Positions 23,732 to 60,499 of a stretch of 64,000 nucleotides of DNA are shown in pieces (the first letter of the stretch is position 1; each line of letters opens with the position of its first letter). Source of the DNA: Hyperoodon ampullatus (Eukaryota > Chordata > Mammalia > Artiodactyla > Ziphiidae); assembly GCA_949752795.1 (NCBI GenBank), contig OX457063.1, positions 69,649,783 through 69,713,782 of the forward strand. The letters run 5' to 3'. The position numbers and the translations under genes are program-made. The notes under the pieces are model-generated. The model did not search any database, had not been told where the DNA came from, and was given only the letters and a program-made list of their open reading frames with translations.

Positions 23732-26700
23732 TACAAAAGGTCTACTTTTATGTAATTGATGTTCTTTACATCAGAACAATATATGAACATAAGAGAAAAT
23801 CTGGTAATTACAAACACAAAGTAGAAACCTTGTTCCCCCTATTACTCACCTTTCAGAACAAGTCTTCAGTTTAGTTGCAGAGGTAGGCAAGAGATCAACA
23901 CCTACCAAAAAAGTTTGCAGGCAGGACCAAAAAAAAAAAGATATTTCTAAATACCACATTTAGATACCCCCAAAGAACAGCATAAAAGAAGGGCATCAAG
24001 AAATGGCTTAGTTTGAATCTGATGTGAGATTAGGCAGCCACTTTCATAGTCTGAATGAAAACGGGAGCGAGGTTAGCCAGTTCCCATGAAATGCAAACAT
24101 CAACCTTAAACCTAGGACAAATTACCATCAAATTAATAGTCAATTACCAGTCACTAACAATGAGGTGGCCTTGAACGAGATCATATTGAATCATAAGAGC
24201 AGTTTTTATATAGCAAGTTCAAAAAGCACAGAAAATCTGCAGTTAAGGAACTTAAGCCAGGTAGAGAGAAGCCAAGTAACGTTTGGAGGGCTAGGGGGGA
24301 GTGTGTGGGTAACTGGAGCAAAATCTGCTCACTTCTCACCTCACCTGTAAGTTAGCTCCAAGAACACTGAAGTGCATGCCCTGTCACCATTATTCACCTC
24401 TTCTCAGAACTTAAAATAGGAATTTTTTTTTTGTCCATTAGGGCCTTTAGATCAACTCTTACTTATCTAGCTAAATGTTAGCTCCTCAAAAGTTATTACT
24501 TTTAAACGACTGCTATGGTAATAGTAGTATGAATATGATATGAAAGAAGGTATGTTTCAAATCATCACAAGGGATTGCCTTTCCTACTCAAAAACCACGT
24601 GAAAGTTTTTTGTTTTCATGTAACAAGCGTTTGGACATTTCTGAAGTAACAATTAAGATTGAGGTACAGTCACTAGAACTTATCTTTAGTGTACTTCAAT
24701 TAGTTTGGGGTTTAGTATGGTTTATTGCAATGATGCCTTTTCAAGCCCTTTAACAGATGACGAGTACCATGGATGCTGGATGAGTACATCTGTCAACTAA
24801 GATTTTACATTCACTCAGTAAATGCCTACTATGTATGTACCAGGCACTGTTCTAACTCACAGGATAAAACAGTGAGTGAAACAGAAATCCCTGCCCCCAA
24901 GGAATCTGACCATCATTTACATCAAAACAATTGAAAAACTAAAGAGCAAGGTAAGAAATTAATAAGGAAGGTAAGAATTATTAGACTGCTATATGCCATT
25001 ACTAGAACCATAGCATGATATTTAGAACACAGTTCCATGAAAATTACTCATGACGTTATTTTGTTTTTCCTTTATGTAAAATGAGTCCTAGAAAATGTAA
25101 AAGAAAATTCTACCTAGTATTGAGAGAAATCCCCAAGGGAAGAGAAAAAGTCTGACTTAAGGTATAAAGAATTAACATGCTTTGCCTCATTTTGCTTTCA
25201 GAAATGCTTATTTCTTTGGCTTTATAATTTACATTTAAATTACATAATATACTTAAATACCCTACAAACTCTTCAAAAAAGCATTCATTACTCTTCCCTG
25301 GGTACTCTTTGATTAGGAACAGCTCTCTCTTAAATAGTATCCATGTTTTTTTTTAGTATCCAATTTTAAATGAAAATCCTTAAATAAAGAAGCTACCCCT
25401 TTCTGGATGCAAAAATAAAAGTGGCTGCCTAGTCAGCACTCAGTTGACCATTAACATGCGAAGAAAACCAGGATCATCTAGGCAAATGCTTCTTAACACA
25501 AGATGCAGGCCCTTTGGTAACTGAATGAAAACTATGGACCATCCTTCCAGAAAAATGTACACAGATATTTCAAGAAGTTTTACAGTCTTAACACTGTGAA
25601 TTAAGACTGCTTTACTCTCGGCGAATCCCTTTCATTTTATAGCTGTATAATATGGGGCCCAATTAGCAAAAATTAAAAGATGAAATAGCTGTGATACTTT
25701 GATCATTTTCAAATTTACTGGGCATAAAAAGTATTACTCCCAAGGCATAAAAAGTATTTTTATTGTTGAAAACTATGAATAATCTATATGCTGAAGCTCC
25801 TTTGGGTAATGATAATGAAATGCCGTCACTGTGTTAAAAAAAAAAAAATGTTGGGACCACTGCTTTTATTTAGAAGTATTACGTTGTTTAAATACAGTTG
25901 GGAAAGGTGCAAAGAATTCTTTATACTTCATTAACTTTTCATACAAATTCAATTTTCCCACATAGGAATTATGTACTGGGAGGAATAAAAACATCAAATA
26001 TTTGAGGTTCTGGATTTTGACTATTAAGCATGATATTATTAAATATATTAGTGAATTTAATCCAAGAGTTCATTAACATTAATGATTGATAGTGAGGGAA
26101 GATAAGCCCTTAACATTTACCTGAAAGTCTGAGGCTTAACTGAAAAGCAGAAATTCCCCTTATCTGAATATAAACAACACTTTCCTGTTTGAACACATTT
26201 TGAACATATCTGTTCAACTCTAACCAATATTCCAAGACATTTCAACTCTTACTAGACTGAAGATTTAGAAACCTAATCAAATGGATTAAAAATATTCACA
26301 CACAACTCTGTTTTAAAAAAATCTTCCCATTGCCTGTACCTTCAGGCCATAGTATCTTTCTGGCAACTAAGTATCATTTGATGGGATCACTAAAGGATTA
26401 TAGTCACTTCAAATTACATGTTTTATAACAAGGATGTTGTATTTTGCATTACAATTTGTGTATCAGTTTCGCTTTTAGGTCAAATAGTTTTCATGGATTA
26501 ACTATAAGGAAACTTGAATTTGTATTGTCTTGTAGGGATCTGAGGTTGTGATAAGACAGTATCTCTATAAGAAATAAGAAATCTAATTTGAGGACATGCT
26601 AAACCACATCAATAGCTTTTTATTTAAATAGAAAAATCAAAACTTTAAAGTTGTACTTAAAAAAATCATCATGGAAGTAATTAAAAGTTTTACAGATTCT

Positions 26701-28000
26701 ACATTCTCTTGTGAAACATCACTAGTATTTCTGCCAATATCATATGCAGATTTTACTCTGACTTCCATGTCAAGTGTCTGACATGATTAGCAATATTAAC
26801 TATCATTACGAAGGGACCTCTGAAAATTAAGTCTAGGCAACTTCCCTGTTGCCAAAGCTGTTATATGTTTTGGTTCTAATATACAATAGGAGACTAACCT
26901 CAAGCAAGCAATTGGTTACTTCACATTTTCTAAAGATAGTCATTTTCACTTTCTACAAAGTCATGTCATATTTCACAGCAGAAAAATGACTTGGCAGCGA
27001 GAAAAGTTCAGGACCCCCTCCCCGCCCCCCCACCAACCTGCCTTGAGCCTTTCAATAGTGGATGCTAGATTTAATTGAAACAAAGGGGGCAGGGATGGAA
27101 AAAGAGTCATCCTGGTCAGTCCCACTTTCAAATTAGGATGGTGAAGGAAAAATAAAATAAACTTGTTGTTCTTCTGAATCCCAACCTGAAACAGGATTGC
27201 CCAAAGTGTCCAAAATAAAAAAATACCTAAGATAATACCAAAGACTATGTGCTATAATTTACTTATTTACTTAAAAAAATCTCCTGCACTGAAGGAAAAT
27301 AGTATAAATTACATTACCAACCTTCAAAAGTTAGCATGTAAAGAGTATTCTAAACTTCAAACCATTGCCTTTCTTAGAGTATTCTGTAGGAAATTCATAG
27401 ATCAAAAACAAATACAGGGGTCTCAAATGCACTGATTTATAATATTCTTAAATATTAAAAAAAAGGAAAGTAACTTAGCTATGTGGGTTAGCTAAAGCAA
27501 AATTTCAGGGATTTTAGTATCTTAACCCTTAAAGGATCATACAATTTTTTTAGAGCTGAGCAGTTTAAGTAGAAATAAATACTAGTACACACTAGAAGAG
27601 AAGATTTAATAATCGATAAAAATGTACAAAAATATTCAAATCAGAAATGCTTTAGAATGTGTACCACGAAGTCAGTACTTCTCAGTGAGGAGGGAAGGTA
27701 AAAGACTTCCTCAATGAAAAAAAGCAAGAGAAAGATCGGATTTAAAAAAAAAAAAAAAAAAAAAGACAACTGTTAAAGAAATCGTTTAAGTCAACATTGA
27801 TTTGTTTTAGACAAGGATATTGCAACCATCACTTAAAGTTTGGTGGCACATTCTTTAGTAGGTCCTTAAGGCAATATATTTAAGCTAATTTACAATTTGA
27901 TTTGATGTTAACTTTTTAAACATCACCTCAAAATAATGCCCTCACAATAGCCTTTTTAAAATGTATTTAGATGTTTCATAAAAAATAATGGTGGCTTTAT

Positions 28001-28028
28001 TATAGTAGTGCTCGATAGCACCACTATA
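28001..28028 (-). other. PRPF40A: 12-bp hairpin in the PRPF40A 3' UTR
   Basis: TATAGTGGTGCT, loop ATCG, AGCACTACTATA in transcript sense. Every position pairs, with a single G-U wobble. In the opposite strand that pair would be an A-C mismatch. Confidence 0.7.
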
Positions 28029-28540
28029 GTTAAGGGTCTACCAGGTTTCCAATAAGAACACCTATGTCTGAGTTCACCTTAAAAGATCATATCGGCTTCA
28101 ACCAGTTGGATAGTGCACAAAAAAGCAGTTTTATCAGTTGCTGGTGCTTTTTTTTGTACTACTAGATATCAAAAAATTTTCATTATATGTTCAAAATCCA
28201 ACTTCTATAAAGTAAATCAAATCACCTCATGACTTAGACTTTAGAACAAAGTAGAGACACCTGCAGTTATCAGTAAATTGCCACCTTTAATCCATTCTGC
28301 AGTGCCCTATGAAAGGGTCACAGAAAGACAGTTATGACTGTATGAAAATATGATTCTTGATACAGAATCAAAAGTTATTTTCAATTTCCTTTGCTTTTTA
28401 TAAAGTCCACAATAACAATACTTAAATGCACTTTTTTTCCTGTGATATAATTAAAACCCAGTGTTATTTCAATTGAACTTAAAATAGAATCCCTGGTCTG
28501 AATTAGACTTTAAATCATACTGTAAACATATTTGGTATAA

Positions 28541-51524
<22,984 letters not shown>

Positions 51525-52237
51525 CTAAAGAAAAATAATTATAAAAAGATTTAAATTATTTAACAGTGCCACTGACAGTAAATATCAGTATCATTAGTTT
51601 CAAAGCAATATATGAAGAAATTAAAAGTATAAAATGGGCATACTTTTGACAGTTATTTAGAATAATTGATCAATGCAAGTAGGGAGGTAACTGAAAATAG
51701 AATATTTTTAAAGTACCTCAAAAGCAGCATGGATCAGTTCAGGTTTTAGGATCTCTCTCCATTCTACAGTCTCAGAATTTTAAGGATATGACTGCTTATA
51801 ACTATTACACATAAGAAAAACTTTCAGCAACACATATCTATGCCTTGTGGATAAAAAAGAATATATGAACGAGATGCTAATGTAGTATAGGTGGATTGAT
51901 CATGAGCTCAACAACTCTAACCCAAAGAATATTTACATCAAGTTGGACAAAGTTCTAAATTGACATGTCCTAAAGATGCAGGCATCAAAATTAAAAAGGA
52001 TACCTTTGCATGACAATCAGAACTTAATAAACAACAAGGTGAAATTTAGCAGGGATAAAATGTGAATACAAATGCCTCAACACAAGATGAGTAAGATAAA
52101 GTTTTACATGAAACTAGTTTGATACAGAATATAAATCCACTAATGGGGTCCAAAAGAACTACTAAGAAACTACTAAAAGTTGTTAGTAAGACCTCAAGTA
52201 TCAACAGACATGATAGCTCAAATAAAGGTTGCTTAAG

Positions 52238-52496
52238 GGGCTTCCCTGGTGGTCCAGTGGTAAAGAATCCGCCTTCCAATGCAGGGGACAGAGGTTCTAT
52301 CTTTGGTCGGGGAACTAAGATCCCACATGCTGCAGGGCAACTAAGCCCGCAGGCCACAACTAAAGAGCCTACATGCTGCAAACTACAGAGCCCACACGGC
52401 ACAACTAGAGAGAGGCCCGCGCACTGCAACTAGAGAGAAGCCCACACGCCACAACGAAGACCTGACACAGCCAAAAAAATAAAGAAAATAAATAAA
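52238..52496 (+). mobile_element. CHR-type SINE with target-site duplication
   Basis: gggcttccctggtggtccag through an A/T-rich AAATAAATAAAA tail. Flanks AAAGGTTGCTTAAG and AAAGGTTGATTAAG. Confidence 0.92.
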
Positions 52497-54439
52497 TAAA
52501 AGGTTGATTAAGAGTTTTATAAGGTCACCATATATACACATGTGTACAAACACAAAATAATAATAATAATAAAAGGGGTTGGGAGGAACCTTTGAGAGAT
52601 AATAGATGTCTATGGTCTTGGTGATAGTTTCATGGATGTGTATTTATTCACATTTAATATGTACAGCTTTTCATATGTCAATCATCCCTTAATAAAGTGG
52701 TTTTTAAAAAGCAGTTTTACAAAGAATCATGAATGAATGAATTACTGGATGAGATCAAAGGTACTAAGCCCACTTCTGGGCACCAGATTTTTCAGACTAA
52801 CGTATGCTCAAAAAAGGGTTATAAAAATGATCTATACCAAATTTCTTCAAATCTAAAACAAAAGATTGTTGTACATTCCTCTAAGGAAGAAAAGGTAAAA
52901 TCACTGTCAAACCATCACATTTTTTATCACTCAGATTTACATTAAACGTTTTGAAAGGACTTATTCTTACTTATTAGACTTAGGTTTTATCCCCTATCAC
53001 TACTGTGAATACATAAAAAGGAAAATAGGCAAATAAAATAATTAATCTATTCCTTAAACTTTACACTCAGACCCCTTACTGTATCCAAGTTGCTAATGTC
53101 CATTATATTTCCACACAATACCATCCATCCCGTTGTGTACCAAGAATCCTACTAATAATGCAGCATTTCTTAAAAGCAAAATGAAACAAGCCATAAAATA
53201 ACTGAAAACCACTGCTACTGGTTCTTACCTTTCTCTTTACATATTTAAAACTGGCTTACCTTTCTTCCCTCCTTATCAAGTTTACTGAGTAATGGAGCAA
53301 ATCTACTTTTGATTTCTGCTTTGGGAATGTGGCTAAACACATGTGATTCATCGCTTTTCCTACTCTCTCACATAATCATTTTATTCCTAGCTGATAAAAG
53401 AGTTGTGCCATTATTTCTAGGATTTTCTTGCAAACCACTGACACTCAGTCTTCTGATGTTGGCACTTTTACTGTTCAGTCATGCACAACTAGGTGATAAC
53501 TGCTGCCTGGAGAACGAAGATCATAGGACATCATGGATGATAGAATGCATTCCAATTTCAGATGTGTTAAATGTTGAAATAAGCTAACTGAAAACTATAT
53601 AAGGAACATTTGCAAATTGTGGGGATGGAGAACAAGAAAAGACGACTTAAGGAGGACATAAATCAATGTAATTTTAACAAAAGTAGATGAGGTAAGATGA
53701 TTATTTTCTGTAATTTCTGAGAAAAGAACTAGAGTTAAGTGAAGGAATTACAGACCGCCATTAGAATTCACAGAAAAGAACTTGACCAAATTTGGGTTGT
53801 TTAATACAAAATGGCCCTTCCTATAGAGATTTGTTAAATCCATTCTGTAAATAGTCTGACACGACCACTTACAGAATCTTACAGATTTCTGAATGATGTA
53901 CCAGGATGATTAGGTAATTCCAAAGGTGTATTTAAATTCCTTAACTTGTTCTAGTACCTCTGCAGAATATGACAACTATAATCTCTCTGGAGCAAACATT
54001 AAATAACTGCTGAAAAATATTTAGCTTGCTGTTATTCACCTATTTTAACATCTTATAATGAAAAAGTGGTGCAGTAAGAGACCTATATGGAAGCTTCTTC
54101 AATTGTATGCATAATGCTTTATTTCATAAATTAAGTGATGTTATTAAGAGAGATAAAGAGGTCTGTATTTCTTATTTAAAAAAACAATGAACTCAGTACC
54201 AACTCAGGATTGCACTAAGAAGAAATCTATTAAGTTCCAAAATTATATTTAAACTTCCCAAGTCACATTTGCTAAAGGAATCAAGGAAAGAGGAAGTTCA
54301 CCAGAAATAAAAATATGAGATAATGGAATGAAAAAGAAAGGGACTATGTACACTTGACCAAAAACGAGAAGAGAAGTATACAAACTAGTAAAACAAATAG
54401 TAAGCAATTTAGTATTCACTATCTATTACTTTATTTGAA

Positions 54440-54560
54440 TTTTACAACTGTACTACAAAGCAGGTAAGACCATTATCCTCATTTTACAAATTAAAAAATC
54501 AAAGCTTAGGAGGGTTAACAACTTGCTCATAGTGATTCAGGAAATAAATGATAAAACTAG
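54440..54560 (-). mobile_element. MIR-like SINE fragment
   Basis: ttttacaaattaaaaaatca ... ttgctcatagtgattcagga is the reverse of the MIR core. Confidence 0.6.
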
Positions 54561-54659
54561 AACAATTCAGTAATTTCTGCCTCTAAAAAAACACATTTTA
54601 CCCACCCTGAAATACTGTTTCAAGCTTGTATTCAGGGACAGTCTAATTATCAATAAGAA

Positions 54660-54850
54660 CAGATGAATTCTGGCCAACTACTAAGTATTAAGCCCTGTAC
54701 TAATTGCTTTGCATCAATTATCAGTTAATTCTTTTAATAACCCTATGAGACAGGTACCATTTATTATCCCCACTTTATAGAAGAGAAAATGGAGCACAAG
54801 AAAGTAAAGTAACATGACCATGATAACACAGCTAGCTTAAGTTCATTACA
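54660..54850 (-). mobile_element. MIR-type SINE
   Basis: tattatccccactttataga ... aacatgaccatgataacaca: minus-sense MIR core. Confidence 0.7.
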
Positions 54851-55819
54851 ACATTGTCCTAGCCCAAACTAAGGTCCTACTATGGATCAAGGCTCCAACT
54901 GTTTGCATCAACAGAAATGAAATCATTTCAGACAGGAATATAAATTCTGTACAAATGTCTTAAGCAATACATCAAATTCACTTATAAAAGTCAAGTTTGG
55001 AGTGGAAAAAGTAATTTATCTGATAAATTTTTCGCTCTTTTTCCTTAGAAATATCTGATCTGCAACTTAAAGTAAAATTATAAAATGTCTTGCTTCTGGC
55101 CAAAACTAATAATGAATATTTTAAAAGAAAAATTTAAAAACAAATGTATCTGAATGTTGAGTGTAAGATGAAGAGTGGCATAAAGAATATATCAACAACT
55201 AACAACTGGAGAGTTATCTTCATAGTATAAAATATGACCTATGCAAGTAGTTATTAAGTACTGATAGTCATATTAGCATAGTCTATTAATAAGACTCATT
55301 ATCCTGCAAAATTACTATTTTTTTTTTTAAACATAAGACCTCTCTAGAGCAATAAGCAAATGCTACCTATCAAAGACTCAGACTGCCTTTGCAAAACTGG
55401 GAAAAACCTAACAAAGACCTAAATGTACATTCTAAATGAGCTAAAGCCAGGACATTACTTTTAACCTTAAGGTTAGTTGCTTTGGGGCACTGCAGGAGTT
55501 ATTAAGATATTCACTGCTTTGGAGCCTTAGTATTACTCTGCACTTTCATCACAGATGACACCATTCCCAAAACTATTTTCTTACTGACACACTTATTGTA
55601 CTAATAAAAAACTGATGACACAAATGGCAGTTCTGGACAATCAACCGAAAGTAAACATTTTTACAAACGATAAACTGGGAGTATATATTTACAAAACACG
55701 GGATTAAAAAATCATTGCCCTTAACATACACAACTCTGTTACCATCAATAAGAAAAGACATTCTAATGGAAATATAAACATGGCCACTAACAGAACTCAA
55801 TACAGATAACATAATGGGA

Positions 55820-56340
55820 TGTTCAACTTCATTAGTAAATGAAGAAAGTGCACATTAAAATAAAACGTTCTGGGCTTCCCTGGTGGCGCAGTGGTTGAGA
55901 GTCTGCCTGCCGATGCAGGCGACACGGGTTCATGCCCCGGTGCGGGAGGATCCCACATGCCGCGGAGCGGCTAGGCCCCTGGGCCATGGCTGCTGGGCCT
56001 GCGCGTCCGGAGCCCGTGCTCCGCAGCGGGAGAGGCCACAGCAGTGAGAGGCCCGCGTACCGCAAAAAAAAAAAAAAAAAAAAATGAAACATTCTGCTCA
56101 TCAGATGAATGACAAAGAGCAGCTGTACGCAATGTTAAAAGGGTGTGAAGAAAAGGGTACTCTCATGCTACTGTTGGGAACAGAAATAGTATTATTTCCC
56201 TGAAGGTCAATTTAGTAGTTCTTATCAAATCAAAAATGCAAACATAATCTCTTGATCCCGAAGTTTCACTCTACAAAATTCCATTTGTGTAGCTGCAAAG
56301 ACTGTACAAGGATAGTCTCTACCAGATTACTAATAGTGGT
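55820..56340 (+). mobile_element. Old L1 3' fragment split by a SINE
   Basis: cattagtaaatgaagaaagt before the SINE and aaagggtgtgaagaaaaggg after it are L1-like 3' text; the CHR-2 at 55873 divides the copy. Confidence 0.6.
55873..56083 (+). mobile_element. CHR-2 SINE inserted into an L1 relic
   Basis: gggcttccctggtggcgcag to a 20-A tail. Flanks AAACGTTCTG and AAACATTCTG. The surrounding L1-like text (55820-55870 and 56085-56340) continues across it. Confidence 0.92.
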
Positions 56341-56949
56341 GACAAGACAGAGATAATCAATAACCCCCCAATGACAGTTCAATTACGGTCCATTCATACT
56401 ACAAACTCTCTTATACAGGTCTATTTTTAATATAATGAAAAATGTCTAAGATGCAGCACTAAATAAAAAAAGCAAAACACTGTAACAAATGATGTAGCAG
56501 CACAATACATACTGAAAATATCTGAAAGGCAAAAACAAAACAAAACAAACTCCAAAAACAAAAACCTGGGTATAAGGAAAACAAATGCACATATATAATT
56601 ATCAAGAGAGCAATCATCAAGAGAGCTAATACACTTTTCAGATTCAAAAAAGCTAGTCAACCATTGGGTTGTGAATTAATTCAGTACATTCAAACTCAAA
56701 ATGTAAACATTTATACAGTGTATAAGCTCAACTGAACAAAACTAAAAGAGAAAAAAATGACTAAATCCAAACACTAAGATTGATAGAAAAATCCCCTCAC
56801 TACTCTAAATAAGGAAAATAACCACAGACATAGAACAGATTCACAACCAATTTCAAAATTTCCAGGAAATGATTTCCTCCCAAACTACTTCACCAAAATT
56901 CACCCAGAAGAAACATGTCACACGTGAATATTCCAATTACCATAGACGC

Positions 56950-59640
56950 AACTGAAATATAACTAACCAGATGATTTTATAGTAGAACCTTATGCAACCT
57001 TTAAAGAACAGAGGATTACAATATTATTTCAGATCATAGAAAGAGACGAAAAGCTCTTTTATCAGTTAACAAAACTCAACAGAAAAGGTATCAAAAAAAG
57101 TAAAGCAGGCAATGTTACTTATAAATATAAATGTAAGAATTTAAATAAAAGCCAAGAGAATCCTCAGTATATACACTCTGACAAAGTAGAATTTATTGTA
57201 GAAGTGCAAGGGTAGTTCAATATTGGGATATCTATAAAAGAAAGTATTTCTATTAACAAATTGAAAAAAGAAAACACCACATGATCACACTAACAGACTT
57301 GGTACGATCAAATTACATCCTGAATATCATGATAATTCATAAGTCTTTAAAAAAATAAAAACAAAAAATCCTCAAATAATACAATAATAAAGAGAAAAAC
57401 ATTTAAATGATAGTTTATCAAAGGCCAATAAAAATTATCCTAAAGCCACTTTCATTAAAATCATGACCAAAACATAAGTCTGCAATCACTATAATTTGAC
57501 AAATACACTATGGCAATAAAATTAATGACTGGTATTAAGATTGGGAGAGATAAATTCTCTTGCCTTTACTGTTAAAGACTCAAAAAAACACGAAAAACAA
57601 GAACTAATTATCCAGTGCCTCTGGTAATCTAGCTGGCTATAAGATAAACATACAAAAATTTTTGAATGACAATAACTAGCTTGTAATAAAAATGGGAAAA
57701 ATATTCTATTTACAACATAACAAGTTTTTACAAGGTAAAAAGAAATAAAAATAACTATAATAACTGTTTGTCCCACCTAAATAGAAAGAGGGACTTGTAT
57801 ATTGATAAAGATTTAACAGATAAAGAACTTATCCTCAACATATATGCATTTATTTGCAACTGAGCCTTGAAATACAGAGCAAAAACAGAAAAATATGGGA
57901 GAAAAAGATGACTCATCCCTTCAAGTTAAAGATTTTAATATACCCCTTTCCTTAGATGAAAGATATGTCAAGATCCAGAAAAACAAAATAACTTTAAATT
58001 ATCAGCACAAAAAACTTCTAAAATTGGTCTTGACATAGAACATAAAGGAAGCTTTAATAAACTGCAAAGAATCAACATCTTATAGACTGTGCTTTCTGAT
58101 CATAATGCAAAAAGGTATACCTTATAAAAAAATAAGTCTCTCAAAGGCATGATCAATGAAAGAAACAAGTGATAGGATGGACTTAATTAAAATTAAAGAC
58201 CTCTGCTCTGCCAAATGCAGTTAAAAGAATGCAAAAAGCCACAAACAGAAATTATTTGCAAAAGACACATCTGTTAAACAAAATATATAAAAACTCTTTA
58301 AACTTATCATTAAGAAAAATGAGTAGGGACTTCCCTGGTGGTGCAGTGGATAAGGGTCCACCTGCCAGTGCAGGGGCCTCAGGTTCAATCCCTGGTCTGG
58401 GAGGATCCCACATGCCACAGAGCAATTAGGCCCATGCACCACAACTGCTGAGCCTGTGCTCTAGACCCCGTGAGCCACAACTACTGAAGCCTGCATGCCT
58501 TGAGATGGTGCTCCGCAACAGGAGAAGCCACTGCAAGGAGAGGTCCGCACGCTGCAATGGAGAGTAGCCCCCCACTCGACACAACTAGAGAAAGCCTGCG
58601 TGCAGCAACAAATACCCAACGCTGCCAAAAATAAATAAAATTAAATCTGTAAAAAGAGTAAAAGATCTGGGCACCTCAACAAAAAAAGACATAGATACAA
58701 GTAAGCATATGAAAAGATGCTCAACATCATACACTATTACAGAGTTGCAAATTAAAATAAGATGCACCACACACCTATTAAAACGCCAAAAAAATCTAGA
58801 ACACCGACAATACCAAATGTTAGTGAGGATGTGAAGCGACAGGAACTCTCATTCATTGCTGGTGGGAAGTCAAAATGGTACAGCCACTTTGGAAGACAGT
58901 TTGGTAGTTTCTTACAAAAGCAAATATACTATTACTATATGATCAAGCAATCGTGCTCCTTTATGTTTACCCAAATGCGTTGAAAACTTAAGTCCACACA
59001 AAAACCTGCACGTTTTTAGCAGCTTTAGTCATAATTGCTAAAACCTAGAAGCAACCAAAATGTCTTTTAGTAGCTGGATGGATAAACAAACTGTGGCATG
59101 TCCAGACAACAATATATTATTCACCTCTATTATAATTATTTTGTTATTCAGTGCTAAAAAGAAATGAGCTATCAAAGAGAAGACATGGAGGAAAATTAGT
59201 GAATGAAGCCAATCTGAAAGGGTCACATACTGTATGATTCTAACTATATGACATCAGGAAAAGGTAAAACTATGGAGACAGTAAAAAGACCAGTGGCTGC
59301 AGGGGTTGTGGGTGGAGATGGGGAGAGGGATGAAGAGACAGAGCACAGAGGACTTTTAGTGCAGTGATACATGATACGTGTATCATGAGGGATACACGTC
59401 ACTAAACATTTGTCAAACTCATAGAATGCATAACATCAAGAGTGAAACCTAATGCAAATTGGACTTTTGGTGATAATGATGTGTCAGTGTATGTTCATCA
59501 ACTGTAGTAAATGTACCACTCTGGGGAGGGATGATGATAGAAGGGAAGGCTATATGTATGTGGGATAGTGGGTATTTGGGAACTCTCTACTTTGCACTCA
59601 AATCTAAAATTTCTCTAGAAAAAAAAAAGTCAATTTGGAA
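56950..59640 (+). mobile_element. L1 ORF2 3' part, broken, with SINE insert
   Basis: Decayed L1 reverse-transcriptase/3' ORF2 text in plus sense, for example gatgctcaacatcatacact and tcattcattgctggtgggaa, continuing on both sides of the CHR SINE at 58327. Many stops; inactive. Confidence 0.8.
58327..58645 (+). mobile_element. CHR-type SINE inside an L1
   Basis: gggacttccctggtggtgca through accacaactgctgagcctgt modules to an AATAAAATTAAA tail. L1 ORF2-like sequence resumes at about 58650. Confidence 0.9.
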
Positions 59641-59773
59641 AAAAAAACATCTAACATCTGGAAACCAAAAAAACCAACCACTTAATACCGAATTAAAAAA
59701 GAAATCAAATGAGGAAAAAAGAAAACAAGATATTGAGAGCTGAATAACAACAAAAATTCTTTATGTCAAAACT

Positions 59774-60150
59774 TAAGGGACTTCCCTGGAGGCACCATGG
59801 TTAAGAATCTGCCTGCCGGGAATTCCCTGGTGGAGCAGTGATTAAGAATCCGCCTAGCAATGCAGGGGACAAAGGTTCGATCCCTGGTCCGAGAAGATCT
59901 CACATGCCATGGAGCAACTAAGCCCGTGCGCCACAACTACTAAGCCTGCGTGCCACAACTACTGAAGCCCGTGTGCCTAGAGCCTGTGCTCCTCAGCAAG
60001 ATAAGCCACTGCAATGAGAAGCCCACGCACCACAACGAAGAGAAGCCCCCGCTCGCTGCAACTAGAGAAAGCCTGCACGCAGCAGCAAAGACCCAACAGA
60101 GCCATACATACATACATACATAAATAAGTTTATTAAAAAAAAAAAAACGT
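59774..60150 (+). mobile_element. Tandem or nested CHR SINEs
   Basis: A first SINE head (gggacttccctggaggcacc) runs only about 45 bp to ctgcctgccgg. A second, complete SINE then starts (ggaattccctggtggagcag) and ends in a (CATA)n run (60103-60122) and an A-tail. Confidence 0.85.
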
Positions 60151-60499
60151 AAGCAGCACAGTTAAGGATGTCTGAAAACCAGCGAGCTAAGGACTCAAGA
60201 TGCTAGAAAAAGAGCAAGAGAGTAAGTAATCAAGAAGGAAGTAAAGATGACAACAGAAATTGAATAGTTACCCTCTCCCCTCTTCAAAAAAACCCCCAAA
60301 ACAAGAAAAGGACAATGATAGCTATTATGATTTCTAACTCTATGCTAAACAATTACTAAACCTCAATAACATAGATAAAAATCTGGAAAAAACATGAAAT
60401 TATTAGAAGCAATTGAAAACTGGAATAGCCCAATAACCACTGAGGAAACTGAAATGGTAATCCAAAACCATTATCCTCAAAAACTATTAGCGCCAAACT

